A DNA stretch of 64,000 bases, taken from Buchnera aphidicola (Anoecia corni) (GTDB lineage: Bacteria; Pseudomonadota; Gammaproteobacteria; Enterobacterales; Enterobacteriaceae). A program made the position numbers and the translations under genes. The stretch is from contig NZ_OZ060371.1 of NCBI RefSeq assembly GCF_964056675.1, positions 124,001 through 188,000 on the forward strand. Reading direction: 5' to 3'. The notes under the pieces were generated by a model. It was not told where the DNA came from and searched no databases. It saw only the letters and a program-made list of their open reading frames with translations. The first letter of the stretch is position 1. Each line of letters opens with the position of its first letter. Below, piece after piece: positions 62,289-64,000 of the stretch.

Positions 62289-62900
62289 ATGCGATTTACC
62301 TTACCAGAATTACCTTATTCATATAATGCATTAGAACCTTATTTTGATGAAAAAACAATGATTCTACATCACACTAAACACCATCAAAATTATATAAATA
62401 ATACTAACGCAATTCTAGATTCTATTAATTATCAAGAGAATTCCATTGAAAAACTTATTTCATCTTTAGATACAATTCCGCTAGATGCAAAAAAATTAAT
62501 AACTCTACGCAATAATGCAGGAGGACATGCTAACCACAAATTTTTCTGGAAGTGTTTAAAACCACAAACAAAACTTTCTGGAATTTTAAAAAACAAAATT
62601 GAAACTCAATTCAAAAATATAGATCATTTTAAAAATGTATTTGAACAAACTGCTATAAATCATTTTGGATCTGGATGGATATGGTTATTACATGATAAAG
62701 GAAAATTGAGTATTACTTCTACAATTAATCAAGATAATCCTTTAATGGAAAAGAATACTAAAAATTTTAAAGGATATCCAATTTTATGTTTAGATCTATG
62801 GGAACATGCATATTATTTAAAATATTTTAATAACAAACTAGATTATGTAAAATCTTTTTGGAATATAGTAGATTGGAACGAAGCTATCAATAGAATTTAA
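62289..62900 (+). CDS. sodA: Superoxide dismutase, Mn type
   Basis: Converts superoxide to oxygen and hydrogen peroxide. It has 203 residues (E. coli SodA 206). Metal ligands lie in [12 protein letters not shown] (His about residue 27), [13 protein letters not shown] (His about 82) and [13 protein letters not shown] (Asp and His about 168-172). The GGHANH pattern and the overall sequence match SodA rather than the iron enzyme SodB. ACAGGA lies upstream of the ATG. Its location beside grxD and rnt is where E. coli has sodB. Confidence 0.96.
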   Translation: MRFTLPELPYSYNALEPYFDEKTMILHHTKHHQNYINNTNAILDSINYQENSIEKLISSLDTIPLDAKKLITLRNNAGGHANHKFFWKCLKPQTKLSGILKNKIETQFKNIDHFKNVFEQTAINHFGSGWIWLLHDKGKLSITSTINQDNPLMEKNTKNFKGYPILCLDLWEHAYYLKYFNNKLDYVKSFWNIVDWNEAINRI

Positions 62901-63057
62901 AAACAATACTTTAGTTGAATACTACTTTAATAAAAATAAATTTATTCAAAAAATTACTATATAAATTTAACATAATCATAAAAAACTTAAAACATTGTTA
63001 TTTAAACTTGTAAAATTTACAACTTTAAATAACATAATTATAAATTCAAGTTAAAAT

Positions 63058-63594
63058 ATGAAAAATATAAAAATGATAGTAGGATTAGGAAATTCAACAA
63101 AAAAATTTGAAAAAACTCGACATAATGCTGGACATTGGTATATAAATAATTTAGCTAAATTCTTTAATATATCTTTAAAAAAAAAAAAAGAAGGAGAAAT
63201 AGGAACGATTCTAATTAATAATTTAAAAATAAAATTATTTAAACCAAATTCTTTTATGAACTTAAGTGGAATACCTATATTTTATATAGCTTCATTTTAT
63301 AAAATTAAATTGAATAATATTTTAGTTGTTCATGATGAATTAGACTTAATACCAGGAATTGTTCAATTCAAAAAAGGATACGGACATAACGGTCATAACG
63401 GACTAAAAAGTATAATTAATAATTTTAATCAAAAAAATACAGCTCAACATTATTTCTTTAGAATTAGAATCGGAATTGGAAGACCTGCTAGTTCTACAAC
63501 AATATCTAATTTTGTATTGTCAATTCCATCCAGTCAAGAAAAACTATTAATAAATAATTCAATTAAAAATAACATAAAATCAACTTACACATAA
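63058..63594 (+). CDS. pth: Peptidyl-tRNA hydrolase
   Basis: Recycles peptidyl-tRNAs dropped by ribosomes. It has 178 residues, shorter than E. coli (194) at the C-terminus. Active-site residues are visible: VGLGNSTKKFEKTRHNAGHW (Asn about 11, His about 21), SFMNLSG (Asn), VVHDELDLIPG (Asp about 94) and GHNGHNGLKSI (Asn about 115). A run of 13 As (63177-63189) coding for lysines is in frame. No strong ribosome site precedes the ATG. It is followed by ychF, as in E. coli. Confidence 0.96.
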   Translation: MKNIKMIVGLGNSTKKFEKTRHNAGHWYINNLAKFFNISLKKKKEGEIGTILINNLKIKLFKPNSFMNLSGIPIFYIASFYKIKLNNILVVHDELDLIPGIVQFKKGYGHNGHNGLKSIINNFNQKNTAQHYFFRIRIGIGRPASSTTISNFVLSIPSSQEKLLINNSIKNNIKSTYT

Positions 63595-63623
63595 AATACT
63601 TACATTATTAAAATAGGATAAAA

Positions 63624-64000
63624 ATGGGATTTAAATGCGGTTTAATAGGTCTACCTAATGTAGGTAAATCAACTTTATTTAACAAATTAACAAAAATGAA
63701 CGTCTCTGCATTAAATTTCCCTTTCTGTACAATACAACCAAACATAGGAATAGTACCTGTAATAGATGAAAGATTAAATATGATTAAAAATATTGTGCAC
63801 CCTGACACTACTACTCCTGCAAAAATGACATTAATAGACATTGCAGGATTAGTAAAAGGAGCTTCAGAAGGCGAAGGTCTTGGAAATCAATTTCTATCTA
63901 ATATACGTGAAACAGATGTAATTATACATGTTGTTCGATGTTTTAAAGATGACAAAATTATTCATATATATTCTGAAGTAAATCCTATTAACGATATAGA
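63624..64000 (+). CDS. ychF: Redox-regulated ATPase YchF (Obg-like), N-terminal part
   Basis: P-loop ATPase of the Obg/OLA1 family that binds ribosomes. Only the first 125 or so residues are inside the window. They include the Walker [13 protein letters not shown] about residues 8-19, [12 protein letters not shown] and the Walker B/G3 region [20 protein letters not shown] about 71-90. AGGA lies before the ATG at 63624. The frame runs open off the window edge, 29 bases after pth. Confidence 0.96.
   Translation, partial: MGFKCGLIGLPNVGKSTLFNKLTKMNVSALNFPFCTIQPNIGIVPVIDERLNMIKNIVHPDTTTPAKMTLIDIAGLVKGASEGEGLGNQFLSNIRETDVIIHVVRCFKDDKIIHIYSEVNPINDI

Overview
The window looks like a 64-kb piece of the chromosome of an obligate insect endosymbiont, most likely Buchnera aphidicola from an aphid. 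This is an inference. It rests on extreme AT richness with poly(A)-filled coding sequence, purely housekeeping gammaproteobacterial content, gene blocks that keep Escherichia coli order with many genes missing between them, no insertion sequences, phages or CRISPR, and long AT-only spacers where genes appear to have been lost. The aphid host cannot be named from the sequence alone.

Layout. 1-4.3 kb: end of pheT, then glyQ-glyS on the minus strand. 4.9-9.4 kb: nfo and rplY, yabI on the minus strand, ksgA and apaH on the plus strand, folA on the minus strand. 9.4-18.9 kb: a minus-strand block with carB, carA, dapB, lspA and ileS, matching the E. coli ileS-lspA-(fkpB-ispH-rihC)-dapB-carAB region. 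19-23.7 kb: a decayed ribF, then rpsT, dnaJ and dnaK with a recognisable heat-shock promoter. 24.2-39.3 kb: a complete nuoA-N operon for respiratory complex I, with nuoC and nuoD fused. 39.9-49 kb: cvpA, prs, prfA, prmC, sirB1, ackA and pta. 49.2-55.4 kb: nrdB, nrdA and gyrA on the minus strand. 55.9-60.5 kb: a DUF2076-like gene with tandem repeats, a 2-Cys peroxiredoxin gene, ung, grpE, nadK and the tmRNA gene ssrA. 60.8-64 kb: grxD, rnt, sodA, pth and the start of ychF.

How the genes work together. The set supports translation (glyQS, pheT, ileS, rplY, rpsT, prfA/prmC, ssrA, pth, ychF), protein folding (dnaK/dnaJ/grpE), aerobic energy (nuo, ackA-pta), nucleotides (carAB, prs, nrdAB, folA, apaH), amino acids a sap-feeding host would need (carAB for arginine, dapB for lysine), oxidative-stress defence (peroxiredoxin, sodA, grxD) and minimal repair (nfo, ung).

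Main finding. Three genes (ksgA, ung, nadK) are interrupted by a single frame error lying exactly in a long A tract of 10, 10 and 12 As. Each would be restored by one extra A, and each is otherwise intact with its catalytic motifs. NAD kinase is normally essential, so this fits rescue by polymerase slippage at poly(A) tracts, known in insect endosymbionts; homopolymer sequencing error is the main alternative. In contrast, ribF has at least four frameshifts, mostly in short tracts, plus broken active-site motifs, and appears genuinely dead. That implies FMN/FAD supply from outside, although the same window encodes the FMN-dependent NuoF.
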